A DNA stretch of 64,000 bases from Bacteroidales bacterium H5 (GCA_001701225.1 DAAQ01000030.1:121530-185529); one strand, 5' to 3'. Shown: positions 30,575 to 40,166, counted from the stretch's first letter. A program made the numbers and translations. Notes: a model not told the origin generated them from the sequence alone.

Positions 30575-30868
30575 TCAGAATAATGTTGGATAGTCGATGA
30601 AGGAACGTGATTTGGTGGCAGCGGAGGGCTGTAGGTCGGGCTTCTTGGGAGCGGACTTGATGACGAGCGTGTGCTGCTGGGCCCAGCCACGGGTGCGGTT
30701 GCGGACAATAACCTTGATGACACCCCCACACCCGGAGACCTCAGACCGCACGCGCTTGAACACGTCGCCCATGCCGTTCATTCCGCTCATCGTCAGGTTG
30801 GCCTGTGTACGTCCGTCGCACAAAAGCGCGATGGTGAGTATGTCTGTAGGATGGATTGAAGCTGTCAT
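30575..30868 (-). CDS. Hypothetical 97-aa protein
   Basis: Begins MTASIHPTDILTIALLCDG and contains AVF/VFKRVRSEVSGCGG and IVRNRTRGWAQQHTLVI. The composition is protein-like, and a good -7 box lies 36 nt upstream, which favours this strand over the overlapping plus-strand frame. The mix of short strands and a central helix suggests a small compact domain. No family assigned. It is isolated between the toxin module and waaA, in DNA less GC-rich than its surroundings. Confidence 0.55.
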   Translation of the reverse strand: MTASIHPTDILTIALLCDGRTQANLTMSGMNGMGDVFKRVRSEVSGCGGVIKVIVRNRTRGWAQQHTLVIKSAPKKPDLQPSAATKSRSFIDYPTLF

Positions 30869-30903
30869 AATCTTAATGAGTTAAGAGAGTTATTTTTATA
30901 TTA

Positions 30904-30911
30904 CAAAATTA
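30904..30911 (-). promoter_or_regulatory. -7 box for the 97-aa gene
   Basis: Minus strand TAATTTTG, exact match, 36 nt before the ATG at 30868. Confidence 0.5.
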
Positions 30912-31033
30912 TCGCCGACAATGTGCAACATTCTTGCACAGATAATTTAAAATATACTAATTAAACCAATCTTCCGCCACACGCGGCAATCCCGGATGCG
31001 AGATAAGGGACTATAAAAGCGTGACAGGGGATA

Positions 31034-31063
31034 TTGGGATTTCGGATAAATTGACTAATTTTG
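31034..31063 (+). promoter_or_regulatory. Promoter for waaA and the envelope gene run
   Basis: TTG (31034-31036), 19 nt, TAATTTTG (31056-31063). It lies 42 nt before the preferred waaA ATG. Confidence 0.55.
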
Positions 31064-31104
31064 TAGACTCAAATCAACAGTGCATACATTCCCTACGCCT
31101 CCAC

Positions 31105-32379
31105 ATGCTTGGCAAATATGACATAGTGATGCGTATGGCCCGAGGCATAGTGCTCGCGGCCAGCGCATTGGCTCCCGACGAAAGCACGGCCAAATTCATG
31201 AGATATGGCCGTGGCCAGCGTCGTGCCGCACAGATTGCCGAGGAGACCTGTGCCGCGCTGCCCCAAGGCCGGTCCACGGTGTGGGTGCATTGCTCGTCGA
31301 TGGGAGAATACGGGATAGCACGTCCCATAATCAGCGCCGTCAAGCAGCGTATGGAGTGTAATGTGGTGCTGACATTCTTCTCACCCACGGGATACGAGGC
31401 CGTGAGCCGACGCCCCGGAGATGCCGATGCCGTGCTGTACATGCCGCTGGACACCTCGCGCAACGTGCGCCGCTTTCTCGATGCCGTGCGTCCGCGATGC
31501 GCAGTGTTCATGGTGTCCGAATATTGGCACAACTATCTCCATGAACTGCGCGAGAGGGGGGTACCGACCCTGCTTGTATCGGCCATCGTGAGGGAGGACA
31601 GCGCCTTCTTCAGATGGTACGGAGGGCTGTATCGCGACAGCCTGCACTGTTTCACACGCATATTCGCGCTCGACAGCGCGACAGCCTCGCGCATAGGGAG
31701 TCTCGGCGTAGGGTGTGCCACCGTCAACGGCGACCCGCTCTTTGACAATGCCGTGCTCGTGGCCCGTACCCCCTGGTCACAGCCCGAGCTCGAGCGCTTT
31801 GCAGCCGGACGCAGGGTGTTTGTGGCCGGAAGCCTCCATCCCGACGAAGACCTCGACATTGTGGCCGACCTCGCCAACGCAAACCCCGATGTGCCGTTCA
31901 TCATCGTGCCGCACGAGATAAAGGACACCATGCTCAAGAAGGTGCGCGATGCCATCGAGGGGGAGGTGCTGATGCTGTCCGAGTGTGGTGCTCAGACCGA
32001 TTTCAGCCATACACGCGCCCTTGTGGTCGACTCGGTGGGCTCGCTGGCCTACCTCTATCGCCTCGGCACGTGGGCTTATGTGGGCGGAGGATTCACGCGA
32101 CTGCTGCACAGCGTCATCGAGCCGGTGGTCTACGGACTCCCGGTGGCCTTCGGGCCGCGCACCATGCGCAAGGTGACACCCGCACAGCTCGAGGCGCTCG
32201 GCATCGGGGCCCGTGTCGGCGATGCAGACGCCCTGCGCCAGTGGTTCGCCCCCCTCAAGGAGGACACCGCTCTCCTCGCCTCAATCTCGCGGAAGGCAGA
32301 GGAATATGTAAGACAGAATACCGGCGCCACAGCGAGGGTAGCCGACGCAATAATCGAAGCCACATGCACGAAAGACTGA
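31105..32379 (+). CDS. waaA: 3-deoxy-D-manno-octulosonic acid (Kdo) transferase
   Basis: GT30 enzyme adding Kdo from CMP-Kdo to lipid A precursor at the inner membrane. 424 aa from the ATG at 31105 (MLGKYDIVMRMARGIVL, an N-terminal anchor). The frame is open back to 31021, but the promoter at 31034-31063 rules that start out. Family marks include WVHCSSMGEYGIARP, FFSPTGYE, VVDSVGSLAYLYRLGTWAYVGGGF and the late GLPVAFGP. First of a run waaA-lpxL-kdsB-GT9-transferase-GT4; it overlaps lpxL by 16 nt. Confidence 0.92.
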   Translation: MLGKYDIVMRMARGIVLAASALAPDESTAKFMRYGRGQRRAAQIAEETCAALPQGRSTVWVHCSSMGEYGIARPIISAVKQRMECNVVLTFFSPTGYEAVSRRPGDADAVLYMPLDTSRNVRRFLDAVRPRCAVFMVSEYWHNYLHELRERGVPTLLVSAIVREDSAFFRWYGGLYRDSLHCFTRIFALDSATASRIGSLGVGCATVNGDPLFDNAVLVARTPWSQPELERFAAGRRVFVAGSLHPDEDLDIVADLANANPDVPFIIVPHEIKDTMLKKVRDAIEGEVLMLSECGAQTDFSHTRALVVDSVGSLAYLYRLGTWAYVGGGFTRLLHSVIEPVVYGLPVAFGPRTMRKVTPAQLEALGIGARVGDADALRQWFAPLKEDTALLASISRKAEEYVRQNTGATARVADAIIEATCTKD

Positions 32380-33302
32380 AATACGCGCTCTACAGCACGG
32401 CGTTCAACGCCCTTGCCATCCTCCCCACCCCTGTGCTGCAGGTGCTGGGGAGCGGAGCGCGTCTCGTGCTCGAGAAGGTGATGAAATACCGCCGCAAGGT
32501 GGTGCGCGACAACCTGCACAACTCGTTTCCCGAGAAGACCGAGGCCGAGCTGCGCGAGATAGAGCATGACTTCTACTCGCAGCTTGCCGACAACTTTGTC
32601 GAGACCATAAAGCTGCTGCACATATCTGACGCCGAGGTCGACCGCCGCATCACCGTCGAGGGAGGCGAGCTCGTAGACCGCCTGGCATCCGAGGGGCATC
32701 CCGTGGTGCTCTATCTCGGCCATTATGCAAACTGGGAGTTCGTGCCCGCCATAGTGCGCCATTTCTCTGTTCCCGAGATATGCGCCCAGGTCTACAAGCC
32801 GATGCATGACAAGGCTTTCGACCGCATGATGCTCAAGGTGCGCTCGCGCTTCAACCCGGTCTCGGTGCCCCAGGCCAAGGTGTTCCGCACACTTGTCGGC
32901 TGGGCGCGCGAGGGGAAACCGTTCATCTGCGGCTTCATAGCCGACCACAGGTCGAACGAGCGCGTCTCGCACCACGAGATGACCTTCCTGAACCAGCGCA
33001 CGCAGTTCAACCCCGGGGGCGAGGAGATAGGCAAGCGCATCAACGCCGCATATCTCTATCTCGATATCGAGAAACCCCGTCGCGGCCACTACAGGCTTAC
33101 ATTCAAGCCGATAGTGCCCTCCGACCCCACCGAGGACTCACCCTATACACGCGAGTATCTGCGCATGCTCGAGCAGACCATACGCCGCCGTCCGGGACTG
33201 TGGCTGTGGTCGCACCGCAGGTGGAAATGGACCACACCGGCCCCTACCCCCGCACAAGACAACGAATCATCCAACCAATCACAGAATATATCCGCACAAT
33301 GA
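32364..33302 (+). CDS. lpxL: Lipid A biosynthesis acyltransferase (LpxL/HtrB family)
   Basis: 312 aa inner-membrane acyltransferase adding a secondary acyl chain to Kdo-lipid A. The catalytic HX4E is seen as HYANWE near residue 120, followed by VYKPMHDKAFDRMM and CGFIADH. The start at 32364 lies inside the waaA end and gives MHERLKYALYSTAFNAL, the usual membrane-proximal helix. Its stop overlaps the kdsB start (ATGA). Confidence 0.9.
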   Translation: MHERLKYALYSTAFNALAILPTPVLQVLGSGARLVLEKVMKYRRKVVRDNLHNSFPEKTEAELREIEHDFYSQLADNFVETIKLLHISDAEVDRRITVEGGELVDRLASEGHPVVLYLGHYANWEFVPAIVRHFSVPEICAQVYKPMHDKAFDRMMLKVRSRFNPVSVPQAKVFRTLVGWAREGKPFICGFIADHRSNERVSHHEMTFLNQRTQFNPGGEEIGKRINAAYLYLDIEKPRRGHYRLTFKPIVPSDPTEDSPYTREYLRMLEQTIRRRPGLWLWSHRRWKWTTPAPTPAQDNESSNQSQNISAQ

Positions 33303-34024
33303 AAATAATATGCGTAATCCCGGCCCGTGCCGAGTCAACCCGATTCTTCGAGAAACCCCTCGCCCTCATCCTCGGCAAACCCATGATACAGTGGGTCTAT
33401 GAGCACTGCAAGGAGGTCGAGATGTTTGACCGCGTCATCGTGGCCACCGACAGCGAGAAAATCAAGGCGGCAGCCGAGCAGTTCGGCGCCGAGGTGATGA
33501 TGACCCGCTCTGACCACGACACGGCGACAGAGCGCCTCTATGAGGTCTCGACACGCATCGAGGCCGACCTCTACGTCATGGTCAACGGCGACGAGCCCCT
33601 GCTGACCCGCGACGCCATCGTGCAGTGTGTCCCCGACGGCCTCAAGCCCGGCGATTTCTTCGTGTCAAACCTGATGACCGACTTCACCAATCCCGTCGAG
33701 GTCGTCGACGCCACCAACCTCAAGATTGTCACCGCAGCCGACGACCGCTGCCTCTTCATCTCGCGCTCGCCCATCCCCTATCCCAAGGGAGCCATGGACT
33801 ACGTGTTCCACAAGTTCGTGGGCGTCGGTGCCTTCACACGCAAGGCGCTCGACTTCTATCACAACACCCCCCGCGGCCCCATCGAGAAAATCGAGGAGAA
33901 CGACTCGTTCCGCTTTCTCGAGAACCACATGCCCATCTACTACTACAACTGTCACTGCAAGAGCCTGAGCGTAGACAACCGCAAGGACATCGCCGGCGTC
34001 GAGGCATATCTCAAGGCCCTCTGA
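33299..34024 (+). CDS. kdsB: CMP-Kdo synthetase
   Basis: 241 aa cytidylyltransferase making CMP-Kdo, the donor used by WaaA two genes upstream. N-terminal IPARAESTRFFEKPL is the nucleotide-binding loop (the canonical S/TR-K pattern). NGDEPLL holds a metal-binding Asp, then SRSPIPYPKGA and the late IEKIEENDSFRFLEN. Start ATG at 33299 overlaps the lpxL stop; the frame upstream is a shadow. Confidence 0.95.
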   Translation: MKIICVIPARAESTRFFEKPLALILGKPMIQWVYEHCKEVEMFDRVIVATDSEKIKAAAEQFGAEVMMTRSDHDTATERLYEVSTRIEADLYVMVNGDEPLLTRDAIVQCVPDGLKPGDFFVSNLMTDFTNPVEVVDATNLKIVTAADDRCLFISRSPIPYPKGAMDYVFHKFVGVGAFTRKALDFYHNTPRGPIEKIEENDSFRFLENHMPIYYYNCHCKSLSVDNRKDIAGVEAYLKAL

Positions 34025-34025
34025 T

Positions 34026-35039
34026 ATGCTGGTCATAAGGCTGTCGGCGCTCGGCGACGTCGCCATGACCATCCCGGTCATCTACTCGGTGGCGCGCCAG
34101 TATCCCGAGCTGAGGATCGACGTGGTGACACGTCCCTTCTTTGCCCGGCTGTTCATCAACGCGCCCGCCAACGTCCATGTCGTTGCCGCAGACCTCGCGG
34201 GGCGCCACAAGGGTGTCATAGGCACCATGCGTCTGCTTGGCGAGCTGGCTCGGCTCAGGCCCGGATGTGTGGCCGACCTTCACAACGTGCTGCGGTCGTG
34301 GATCATCGACGCATGGTTCCTTGCCCGGGGCGTGAGGGTTGCGATGGTCGACAAGACCCGCGCCGCGCGCAGGCACCTCTTCAGCGACAAGGTGCCACAG
34401 CGCAACTACTGCGACCGGTATGCCGACGTGTTCGCCCGGCTGGGCTATCCGGTCGAACTGACATTCCGCTCGCTGTTCGAACAGGTTCCCGCCTCGCCCC
34501 CCTTCGAACCACAGCACCCCGCGGTGGGGATTGCCCCCTTCGCGAGATATTACAACAAGACATATCCCCCCGAGATGATACGCGCCGTGGCCCGCAAGCT
34601 GGCGGCGCAGGGGGTCAACGTCTACCTGTTCGGCTCGCGCGGGCAGGAGGCCAACGACCTCCACGCATGGGCCAACGACAACAGGCGCATACACTCGGTG
34701 GCAGGCAAATTCAGCATCGAGGATGAGCTTGCGCTGATGAACCGCCTCGACGCGATGGTTAGTATGGACTCGGCCAACCAGCACATGGCGTCGCTGGCCG
34801 GGACACCCGTCGTGTCGGTATGGGGCAGCACCACCCCGGCCTGCGGATTCATGGCCTACCGCCAGAATCCAGCCAACGCCGTGTGCCTTGGGCTCGAGTG
34901 CCAGCCATGCTCGGTAGCCGGAAAGCCCACATGCCCGCGCGAACATTTCGAATGCATGCACGGCATATCGCCCGACATGATTGTCAGCCGCGTACTCGAT
35001 GTCATTACCGTAAAACCCGATAACACCACCGAACTCTGA
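34026..35039 (+). CDS. Heptosyltransferase-like glycosyltransferase (GT9)
   Basis: 337 aa. Opens with LVIRLSALGDVAMTIPVI, the GT9 GD motif, has the second-domain KFSIEDELALMNRLDAMVSMDSANQHMA region and ends with a Cys-rich PCSVAGKPTCPREHFECM segment. GT9 enzymes usually add heptose to the LPS inner core. Bacteroidales cores differ, so the sugar is uncertain. It starts 1 nt after kdsB and overlaps the next gene (TGATG). Confidence 0.85.
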   Translation: MLVIRLSALGDVAMTIPVIYSVARQYPELRIDVVTRPFFARLFINAPANVHVVAADLAGRHKGVIGTMRLLGELARLRPGCVADLHNVLRSWIIDAWFLARGVRVAMVDKTRAARRHLFSDKVPQRNYCDRYADVFARLGYPVELTFRSLFEQVPASPPFEPQHPAVGIAPFARYYNKTYPPEMIRAVARKLAAQGVNVYLFGSRGQEANDLHAWANDNRRIHSVAGKFSIEDELALMNRLDAMVSMDSANQHMASLAGTPVVSVWGSTTPACGFMAYRQNPANAVCLGLECQPCSVAGKPTCPREHFECMHGISPDMIVSRVLDVITVKPDNTTEL

Positions 35040-36886
35040 TGCTCTCGTCAGTCATACTCACCTCCGCGTGGTGGCTGATGTGCATGGCATGGTTCGCCGT
35101 GGTGCAGAAGCCCCTCTTCGCACTCTTCAACCGACGTCTCACCGCCCGTCCCGTCGGGTGGCGCGACGTCGTGGCCGCCTACAGCCACGGCACGGTCTCA
35201 GATGCCGTGATGGCCTCATATCTCGCCATGCCCGTGCTCATCGTGGCCACACTCTGCACGCTGGTCCCCGCAATCGGCATCCACGGCGTCATGACGGGCC
35301 TCAATATCATCCTGGCCCTCGCGCTCGGCCTCCTCGTCACCGCCGACACGGTGCTATACAGCTTCTGGAAATTCAAGATAGACTCGTCGGTTTTCGCCTA
35401 CCTGCACTCGCTGCGCGGCGCCACCGCAAGCGTGTCGGGGGGCTATCTTGCCGCCGCCACAGGCGCGTGGCTCGCGGTGTCGGCCACATTCTTTGCGGCA
35501 GTGCAGTGGGTCACAGGGCTCGTCATACGCATCGCTCCATTCCCCGACACCTCACTCCCCTGGTGGGGGTATATGGCTGTGATACTGACGTTCGCCGTGG
35601 CCGGTGCCGTCCTCTTCCTCACCACACGCGGCCTGGGCATACGACCGCGCAACCCGAGCGTGGTCTATTTCAGCAGCAATCAGTTCCTCAACCACTGGGC
35701 CCTCAATCCGGGGTTCCAGATGATCTACTCGCTCACCACACGCGAGGATTTCGGCGACACATTCCGCTATTATCCCGAGGCCGAGCGTGCCGCCGCGCTC
35801 GACGGCCTCTTCCCCGTCGCGGGCACACCCCTGCGACACCTGCTGCGTACAGACCGCCCCAACGTCCTGATAGTGATATGGGAGAGCTTCGGCGCCGGAT
35901 TCAGCTCGGCCACGGGTGGCAAGGAGGGGGTGACGCCACATTTCGACACTCTGGCGCGCGAGGGGGTCATCTTCACCCGCTGCACCGCCGGGAGCTTCCG
36001 CACCGACCGCGGCCTGGTCAACATCCTCGGCGGCTACCCGGCCCAGCCCACCACAAGCATCATACGCCACACACGCAAGCTGCCCGGCCTTCCGGCACTC
36101 GCCCGCACCCTGCACGACAACGGATACACCACCATGGCCATCCACGGCGGCGACCTGTCGATAATGCACAAGAACGACTATTATCTCGCCTCAGGCCACG
36201 ACACGCTGGTGAGCCAGAGCGATATGCCGTCGTCTGACGCCTCATGCAAGTGGGGCGTACACGACGGCCCCATGATGGAGCGCACCCTGCGCGAGATGCG
36301 GCGCCTGACCCGCGAGCGGAAGGAGCCATGGCTCGTCACCCTGCAGACCCTCAGCTCGCACGAGCCGTTCGATGTCCCTTACAGCCGTCTCGACGACAGG
36401 GTCGACAACGCCTTCGCCTATACCGACCACTGTCTGGGCGAGCTCACCGCCAGTCTGCGCGAGGAGGGGTTGTGGGACAACCTGCTTCTTGTCGTCGTGG
36501 CCGACCATAGCCTCAACCTCCCCCGCCCCGTCACAGACTACAGCGACCACTCGCACATCCCCCTGCTGCTAACAGGTGGGGCCGTGAAGGAGCACGCGGT
36601 GATAGACACCCTGATGAGCCAGACCGACATCGCCGCCACGCTGCTCGGGCAGCTCGGCATAGGGCATGAGGATTTCCCCTTCAGCCGCGACGTGCTCGCC
36701 GACACCTACCTGCGGCCATTCGGGCTGCACATATTCCAGAACGGCATTATGGTGTCTGACGCCACGGGCCATACGTCGTACGACACACAGCTCGACCGCA
36801 TCATCGAGGGGGACGACGACCCCGCGCGCATACGCATCATGAAATCCATCCTCCAGACCATATACAGCGACCTCGACAGACGCTGA
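35039..36886 (+). CDS. LtaS/phosphoethanolamine-transferase-like membrane enzyme
   Basis: 615 aa with about five N-terminal membrane helices and a large alkaline-phosphatase-superfamily periplasmic domain. Metal site: LIVIWESFGAGF (Glu), the nucleophile Thr in SFRTDRG, and VVADHSLNLP (Asp-His). The family moves phosphoglycerol or phosphoethanolamine head groups. In a Gram-negative LPS context, decoration of lipid A, core or another glycan is most plausible; substrate inferred. Coupled to the GT9 gene by a one-base overlap. A second, more distant member is at 46234. Confidence 0.82.
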   Translation: MLSSVILTSAWWLMCMAWFAVVQKPLFALFNRRLTARPVGWRDVVAAYSHGTVSDAVMASYLAMPVLIVATLCTLVPAIGIHGVMTGLNIILALALGLLVTADTVLYSFWKFKIDSSVFAYLHSLRGATASVSGGYLAAATGAWLAVSATFFAAVQWVTGLVIRIAPFPDTSLPWWGYMAVILTFAVAGAVLFLTTRGLGIRPRNPSVVYFSSNQFLNHWALNPGFQMIYSLTTREDFGDTFRYYPEAERAAALDGLFPVAGTPLRHLLRTDRPNVLIVIWESFGAGFSSATGGKEGVTPHFDTLAREGVIFTRCTAGSFRTDRGLVNILGGYPAQPTTSIIRHTRKLPGLPALARTLHDNGYTTMAIHGGDLSIMHKNDYYLASGHDTLVSQSDMPSSDASCKWGVHDGPMMERTLREMRRLTRERKEPWLVTLQTLSSHEPFDVPYSRLDDRVDNAFAYTDHCLGELTASLREEGLWDNLLLVVVADHSLNLPRPVTDYSDHSHIPLLLTGGAVKEHAVIDTLMSQTDIAATLLGQLGIGHEDFPFSRDVLADTYLRPFGLHIFQNGIMVSDATGHTSYDTQLDRIIEGDDDPARIRIMKSILQTIYSDLDRR

Positions 36887-36918
36887 TACCTTCACAACCA
36901 CCCCACACCGCCATAAAG

Positions 36919-38067
36919 ATGAGAATAGCCCTCGACGCCAAGCGCGCATTCTTCAACCACACCGGGCTCGGCAACTACAGCCGCTATGCCGTCGGCGCGC
37001 TCGCCGAGGCATATCCCGACAACGACTACCTGCTCTACGCCCGCAAGCTCCCCGCCACCCTGCCCGACGTGTGCCGTCTGCCCGATGTGCGCCCCGTGAC
37101 ACCCGACACCGCGGGCGCACGCATGCTCGGACCGATATGGCGGCATTTTGGCGGACTCGCCCCACAGTTGCGCCGCGACGGTGCCGCGATATATCACGGC
37201 CTCAGCAACGAGCTTCCCTTCGACATCAGCCGTGCCGGCATCCCATCGGTGGTCACCATCCACGACCTCATCTTCCGCCGCATACCCGACAACTACAAGC
37301 CCGTCGACCGACTGCTCTACGACCTCAAGTTCCGCCATGCCGCCCGCGCCGCCACAAGGGTCATCGCCATCAGCGAGCGCACCAAGGCCGACATCATCGA
37401 GCTCTATGGCATTCCCGACGACAGAATTGACGTCATATATCAGGGATGCGACCCGCTGTTCTCGCGCCCCGTCACGCGCGAGACACTCGACGAGGTGAAG
37501 GCGCTCTATCACCTCCCCGAACGGTATATAGTCAGTGTCGGCACCCTCGAGCAACGCAAGAACCAGCTACTTGCCGTTGAGGCGCTCCCCATGCTCCCGC
37601 CCGACGTCAGGCTCGTCACCGTGGGGCGCGAGCGCAACAGCTATGGCCATCTGCTCGACTGCCGCATCGAGGCCCTTGGTCTCGGCGACAGGGTGATGAG
37701 GCTCCACGGTGTCCCGACATCACACCTCCCGGCACTATATACGCTGGCCACCGCAGCATCCTACACCTCGCGCTACGAGGGATTCGGCCTCCCGCTGCTC
37801 GAGGCCATAGGCTCGGGTACCCCCGTCATCGCCGCCACAGGATCGTGCCTCGAGGAGGCCGGAGGTCCCGGCGCAATCTATGTCGATCCCGATTCGCCCC
37901 GCCGGTTTGCCGATGCGGCCACGGCGCTCCTCGGCGACCCCGCCCTGCGCAGCCGCATGGTGGCCGAGGGACGGCGGTGGATAGCCCGGTTCGACCGCCG
38001 GACATTCGCCGACAAAGTCATGGACACATACGACCGCGCCATCAGCCAATATCACCGAAAGAACTGA
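36919..38067 (+). CDS. GT4-family glycosyltransferase
   Basis: 382 aa GT-B retaining glycosyltransferase. N-terminal MRIALDAKRAFFNHTGLGNY, with the GLGNYSRY acceptor-side loop. The C-terminal nucleotide-sugar domain has VSVGTLEQRKNQ and the E-x7-E block SRYEGFGLPLLEAIGSGTPVI. The sugar is unknown; the cluster points to LPS or O-chain assembly in the cytoplasm. 32 nt after the transferase. Confidence 0.88.
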   Translation: MRIALDAKRAFFNHTGLGNYSRYAVGALAEAYPDNDYLLYARKLPATLPDVCRLPDVRPVTPDTAGARMLGPIWRHFGGLAPQLRRDGAAIYHGLSNELPFDISRAGIPSVVTIHDLIFRRIPDNYKPVDRLLYDLKFRHAARAATRVIAISERTKADIIELYGIPDDRIDVIYQGCDPLFSRPVTRETLDEVKALYHLPERYIVSVGTLEQRKNQLLAVEALPMLPPDVRLVTVGRERNSYGHLLDCRIEALGLGDRVMRLHGVPTSHLPALYTLATAASYTSRYEGFGLPLLEAIGSGTPVIAATGSCLEEAGGPGAIYVDPDSPRRFADAATALLGDPALRSRMVAEGRRWIARFDRRTFADKVMDTYDRAISQYHRKN

Positions 38068-38082
38068 CACTGACACACAGGC

Positions 38083-39954
38083 ATGGCCATCCTTATCCGC
38101 ACACTTCTCATACTCCTCGCCCTCACCGGCGCCGTACTCACCGGCTGCACCCCCGCGTCTACGCGCGAGGCGCTGGCCCGCGCCGACTCCATCATGGCCA
38201 CCGCCCCCGACTCAGCTCTCGCCATCCTCGACGCCCTCGACCCCGCCACCCTCAACAGCGCCGGGAAGAGAGCCCGCTACGCCCTGCTGCGCTCACAGGC
38301 CACCCACAAGGCATATCTACCCCTCGACAATGATAGCCTCATCGGTCTCTCGGTAGATTATTACACCTCATCCGGCGATAAGGTCAGCCTGATTAAGTCA
38401 CTCTATTATCAGGGAGTCACATATTCGACCCTCGGCAATTACGAAAAGGCTGTAAAGTCCGCAATGCACTCGCGTAAGCTCGCGAGAAGCATCCATGCAG
38501 ACGAATGGCATGCCCGCGCCTCCGAACTCCTCGCCGACATCATGAACCACGCCTACATGTGGGATGAGGCAGTCAGATACTCATCCGAGGCCGTCAGGCA
38601 CTATGCCCTCGCAGGTAAGGAGAGAAATCATCTTTTTGCCCTGTGCGACCTCGCCCTCTATCATGGCAACAAAAAATCGCTTTCGGAAATACAGCATGGG
38701 GTTATGTTGCTTGACAGTGTATTGGGAATTGCACAAAGTACACCGGCTGACTCGGGACTTATGGCATATTGTTACAGGGCTTTGATGCCCCTTTATGTCA
38801 GGACAGATGACATAACTCATGCAAATGAGGCATTCGATAGCATCCAATCCCTCATACCTCAACATGTCATGCCTATTGACTTGTCCGCCAAAGCTTCGAT
38901 TATGATGCTGGAGAATGACTTTGGGGGTGCCCTAGAATATCTCACCCTCGCTGATTCACTCTCCGAAAATGCTGCCGACAGTATTTCTGTCCTGTCGACA
39001 TATATAGATTATTATGAGAAGACTGGAAATCTGACAATGGCAAACAGATGTGCCGAAAAGATGATGGATATTCAAAACCGAAAGGTACTGCACATTCTGG
39101 AACAGCCTGTAACAGGAGCTCAAAGAGATTATTACCATGAAAAATCCCTACAAGAGGCACGTCGTTCGGAACTCCTGGGACATTATATGTTAATCGGTAT
39201 CATAGTTGTCGCACTGACAGGTGTTGCTTCCATAATAGCATATCGGCAAAGGATACACCTCAAGAATATGCAGATTGAGGTGAGAGATAACGAAATCTTT
39301 GATCTTGCCGGGCAGGTGAAGGAATATATAAATAAAACGCGGCTGACGGATTCTGCCCTCAGTGACAGAAATGCCGAAATAGCTTCCCTGAGACAGACAA
39401 ACAGCTATATAACATCAGAGCTTGACAGACGCAATGAAGAAATATCAAGATTGAAGGATGATGCCTCTGTCATGGCAACCGTTCTCGATGAGCAAAAAAA
39501 GGAATTGACGAGAGTAAATGCCGAATGGCCGGATATAGATTCATTGAACAGAACCATCGAGACACTGATGCGTGGCCGCTGGGAAACCTTGAACATGCTT
39601 TGTGATGAATATTTTGAGAAAGGCGACAATGATGTGACACGTCCGACAATACTGAAAGATATTGAGACTGAGATTTCGAAGATGCGTTCTCCCAAAAACA
39701 TCCGCAATATCGAGAAGGAGGTCAATCTTTATGCCGGAGGGATTGTTGAGAGACTTCGCGCCCAATGTCCCTGGCTAAAGTCCGATGACATAACGTTCAT
39801 CATGCTTATATATGCAGGATTCTCGCCACGCACTATCTGCCTGTTCACAGGTATAAAGATTAAATATTTCTATGGCAAACGCTCGCGACTGACCGAAAGA
39901 ATCATGGCATCCGATGCGAAAGAGAAGGAACTCTTCTGTTCAAAGATGAGGTAA
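38083..39954 (+). CDS. TPR lipoprotein-type membrane regulator with coiled coil and C-terminal DNA-binding-like region
   Basis: 623 aa. A signal with lipobox LTGC near residue 22, then TPR-like helical repeats (about 30-340, e.g. YYQGVTYSTLGNYEKAV). A membrane helix (about 367-386) is followed by a long coiled coil (about 390-500) and a ~120-residue C-terminal part (MLIYAGFSPRTICLFTGIKIKYFYGKRSRL) that looks like a winged-helix/HTH. This architecture recurs in Bacteroidetes as one-component membrane regulators; targets unknown. From about 38330 the base composition becomes clearly more AT-rich than the first ~250 nt. Confidence 0.65.
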   Translation: MAILIRTLLILLALTGAVLTGCTPASTREALARADSIMATAPDSALAILDALDPATLNSAGKRARYALLRSQATHKAYLPLDNDSLIGLSVDYYTSSGDKVSLIKSLYYQGVTYSTLGNYEKAVKSAMHSRKLARSIHADEWHARASELLADIMNHAYMWDEAVRYSSEAVRHYALAGKERNHLFALCDLALYHGNKKSLSEIQHGVMLLDSVLGIAQSTPADSGLMAYCYRALMPLYVRTDDITHANEAFDSIQSLIPQHVMPIDLSAKASIMMLENDFGGALEYLTLADSLSENAADSISVLSTYIDYYEKTGNLTMANRCAEKMMDIQNRKVLHILEQPVTGAQRDYYHEKSLQEARRSELLGHYMLIGIIVVALTGVASIIAYRQRIHLKNMQIEVRDNEIFDLAGQVKEYINKTRLTDSALSDRNAEIASLRQTNSYITSELDRRNEEISRLKDDASVMATVLDEQKKELTRVNAEWPDIDSLNRTIETLMRGRWETLNMLCDEYFEKGDNDVTRPTILKDIETEISKMRSPKNIRNIEKEVNLYAGGIVERLRAQCPWLKSDDITFIMLIYAGFSPRTICLFTGIKIKYFYGKRSRLTERIMASDAKEKELFCSKMR

Positions 39955-40034
39955 AACCTTGACAATCAGCCATACCCCCTGCATACTCCACATAAGAATT
40001 TCATAACACCCTGATTTACTGGAAATTAAACCAT

Positions 40035-40118
40035 ATTTATCGGGTGTGGAAAATATACATTTTCCACACCCGATAAATTATTAATATACAGCGTATTACA
40101 CCATGTGATGTGGAAAAT
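40035..40118. promoter_or_regulatory. 20-bp palindrome plus third half-site, possible operator/terminator
   Basis: Arms at 40035-40054 and 40059-40078 are perfect reverse complements around the loop ATAC. The inner decamer TGTGGAAAAT (40045-40054) appears again in direct orientation at 40109-40118, 41 nt upstream of the -7 box at 40159. It could terminate the regulator gene, bind a regulator, or both. Confidence 0.5.
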
Positions 40119-40158
40119 TTTGAAGCTCGAAAAAACACTGTTTCCCGATATTAGATAC

Positions 40159-40166
40159 TAACTTTG
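40159..40166 (+). promoter_or_regulatory. -7 box for the DUF3244-like gene
   Basis: TAACTTTG, exact match, 22 nt before the ATG at 40188. Confidence 0.5.

Noticed and set aside
30597..30884. 95-codon plus-strand frame opposite the 97-aa gene
   Set aside because: The minus-strand frame has a matched promoter and more protein-like composition; both are unlikely to be real.
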